In this document: piece after piece, positions 63,526 through 64,000 of the stretch
How positions within the stretch are numbered: position 1 is the first letter of the stretch
Layout of the letters: every line of letters starts with the position of its first letter
Origin: Xanthobacteraceae bacterium
Lineage (GTDB): Bacteria > Pseudomonadota > Alphaproteobacteria > Rhizobiales > Xanthobacteraceae
Assembly: GCA_029239875.1 (NCBI GenBank)
Contig: JARBUD010000004.1
Span: 124,001-188,000 of the forward strand
DNA length: 64,000 nucleotides
Direction of reading: 5' to 3'
Notes under the pieces: generated by a model
Database searches by the model: none
Seen by the model: the letters and a program-made list of their open reading frames with translations, nothing else
Told to the model about the DNA's origin: nothing
Position numbers and translations under genes: made by a program

Positions 63526-64000
63526 TCAGCCCAGGCCGAAGCCCTTGAAGGCCTTGGCGATCCAGGACTGCTCGTTCATCTGCGGGTTCACGCCCCGCGA
63601 CTGCACGAGTCTGTAGGCGTCCTTGTACCAGGTGCTGTCGGGGAAATTATAGCCGAGGACCGCCGCCGAGGTCTGGGCCTCGCCGACCACGCCGAGCGCC
63701 ATATAGGCCTCGGTCAGGCGGTAGAGCGCCTCCTCGACATGGCGCGTCGTCTGGTAGCGCGTGACCACCACCTTGAAGCGGTTGATGGCGCCGGCATAGT
63801 TGCGCTGGTCGAGATAGTAGCGCCCGACCATCATCTCCTTGCCAGCGAGCTGGTCGCGGGCGACTTCGAGCTTCTTCTTGGCGCTGATCGCATATTCCGT
63901 GTTGGGGAACTTGCGCACCACCTCGTCGAGCGCCTCCATGGCGCGCTCGGTACGCGCCTGGTCGCGGGAGATGTCGGGGATCTGGTCGAAATAGGAGGCG
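63526..64000 (-). CDS. bamD: BamD outer-membrane assembly lipoprotein, C-terminal part (5' end off the right edge)
   Basis: The minus-strand frame enters at the right edge and ends at a stop at 63526, giving about 157 C-terminal residues. TPR-like helices are seen: SYFDQIPDISRDQARTERAM, EALDEVVRKFPNTEYAISA, GRYYLDQRNYAGAINRFKVV and EEALYRLTEAYMALGV. These match BamD (YfiO), the essential lipoprotein of the BAM complex that inserts beta-barrel proteins. The order bamD-recN-ligA supports the call. The signal peptide and lipobox are outside the window. Confidence 0.93.
   Translation of the reverse strand, partial: ASYFDQIPDISRDQARTERAMEALDEVVRKFPNTEYAISAKKKLEVARDQLAGKEMMVGRYYLDQRNYAGAINRFKVVVTRYQTTRHVEEALYRLTEAYMALGVVGEAQTSAAVLGYNFPDSTWYKDAYRLVQSRGVNPQMNEQSWIAKAFKGFGLG

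Overview
The window is about 64 kb of GC-rich DNA with dense, short-spaced genes. Its gene orders (hflK-hflC-DUF2065-degP, bamD-recN-ligA, serB divergent from miaA, purE-purK, fumC beside DUF4169 and an RHH_4 protein, a DUF2312/GapR gene) are those of an alphaproteobacterium of the Hyphomicrobiales (Rhizobiales). A Xanthobacteraceae-like host (Ancylobacter, Starkeya or Xanthobacter type) is my best guess, inferred from general gene content and repeat style rather than from any search. The window looks chromosomal. I saw no rRNA, tRNA, CRISPR array, insertion sequence or prophage.

Region 1 (1-20.7 kb) is the accessory and most interesting part. After an unrecognised gene cut by the left edge, two paralogous AraC-type regulators (804-1724 and 19722-20675, both minus) bracket a five-gene plus-strand cluster. 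The cluster encodes a 3,738-residue repetitive surface protein (LEPR-type N-terminal motif, DUF4347, cadherin-like repeats, VCBS and T1SS-143-like repeats), a TolC-type lipoprotein, a short periplasmic adaptor, a second adaptor with a GAF-like cytoplasmic N-terminus, and a PqqD-like/M50 site-2-protease/adaptor fusion. It resembles a type I secretion operon, but no ABC ATPase is present. I propose it as a dedicated export and processing machine for the giant protein.

Region 2 (21-29.1 kb) holds a GNAT acetyltransferase, a Spy/CpxP-like periplasmic protein whose start codon and Shine-Dalgarno sequence lie in a perfect 11-bp hairpin, fumC, DUF4169 plus a ribbon-helix-helix protein, and the membrane quality-control set hflK, hflC, DUF2065 and degP.

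Region 3 (29.5-41 kb) carries DUF1036, glycerate 2-kinase, N-formylglutamate amidohydrolase, an ArsR-VOC pair with a visible operator, DUF1244, GapR, two cell-wall enzymes (M15/DUF882 and a YcbB-like L,D-transpeptidase), purE-purK and DUF1348.

Region 4 (41-64 kb) is housekeeping: miaA/serB, an AsmA-family protein, a D-lactate/glycolate-type FAD dehydrogenase, a thioesterase, prmA, DUF29, a UvrD/PcrA helicase, a solute-binding protein, a LysE-type exporter, aminopeptidase P, a MerR/SDR pair with a 19-bp-spacer promoter, DUF3309, an isochorismatase-type hydrolase, ligA, recN and bamD (cut by the right edge).

Six copies of a ~105-bp palindromic repeat and several REP-like elements sit only between genes, mostly between convergent genes.
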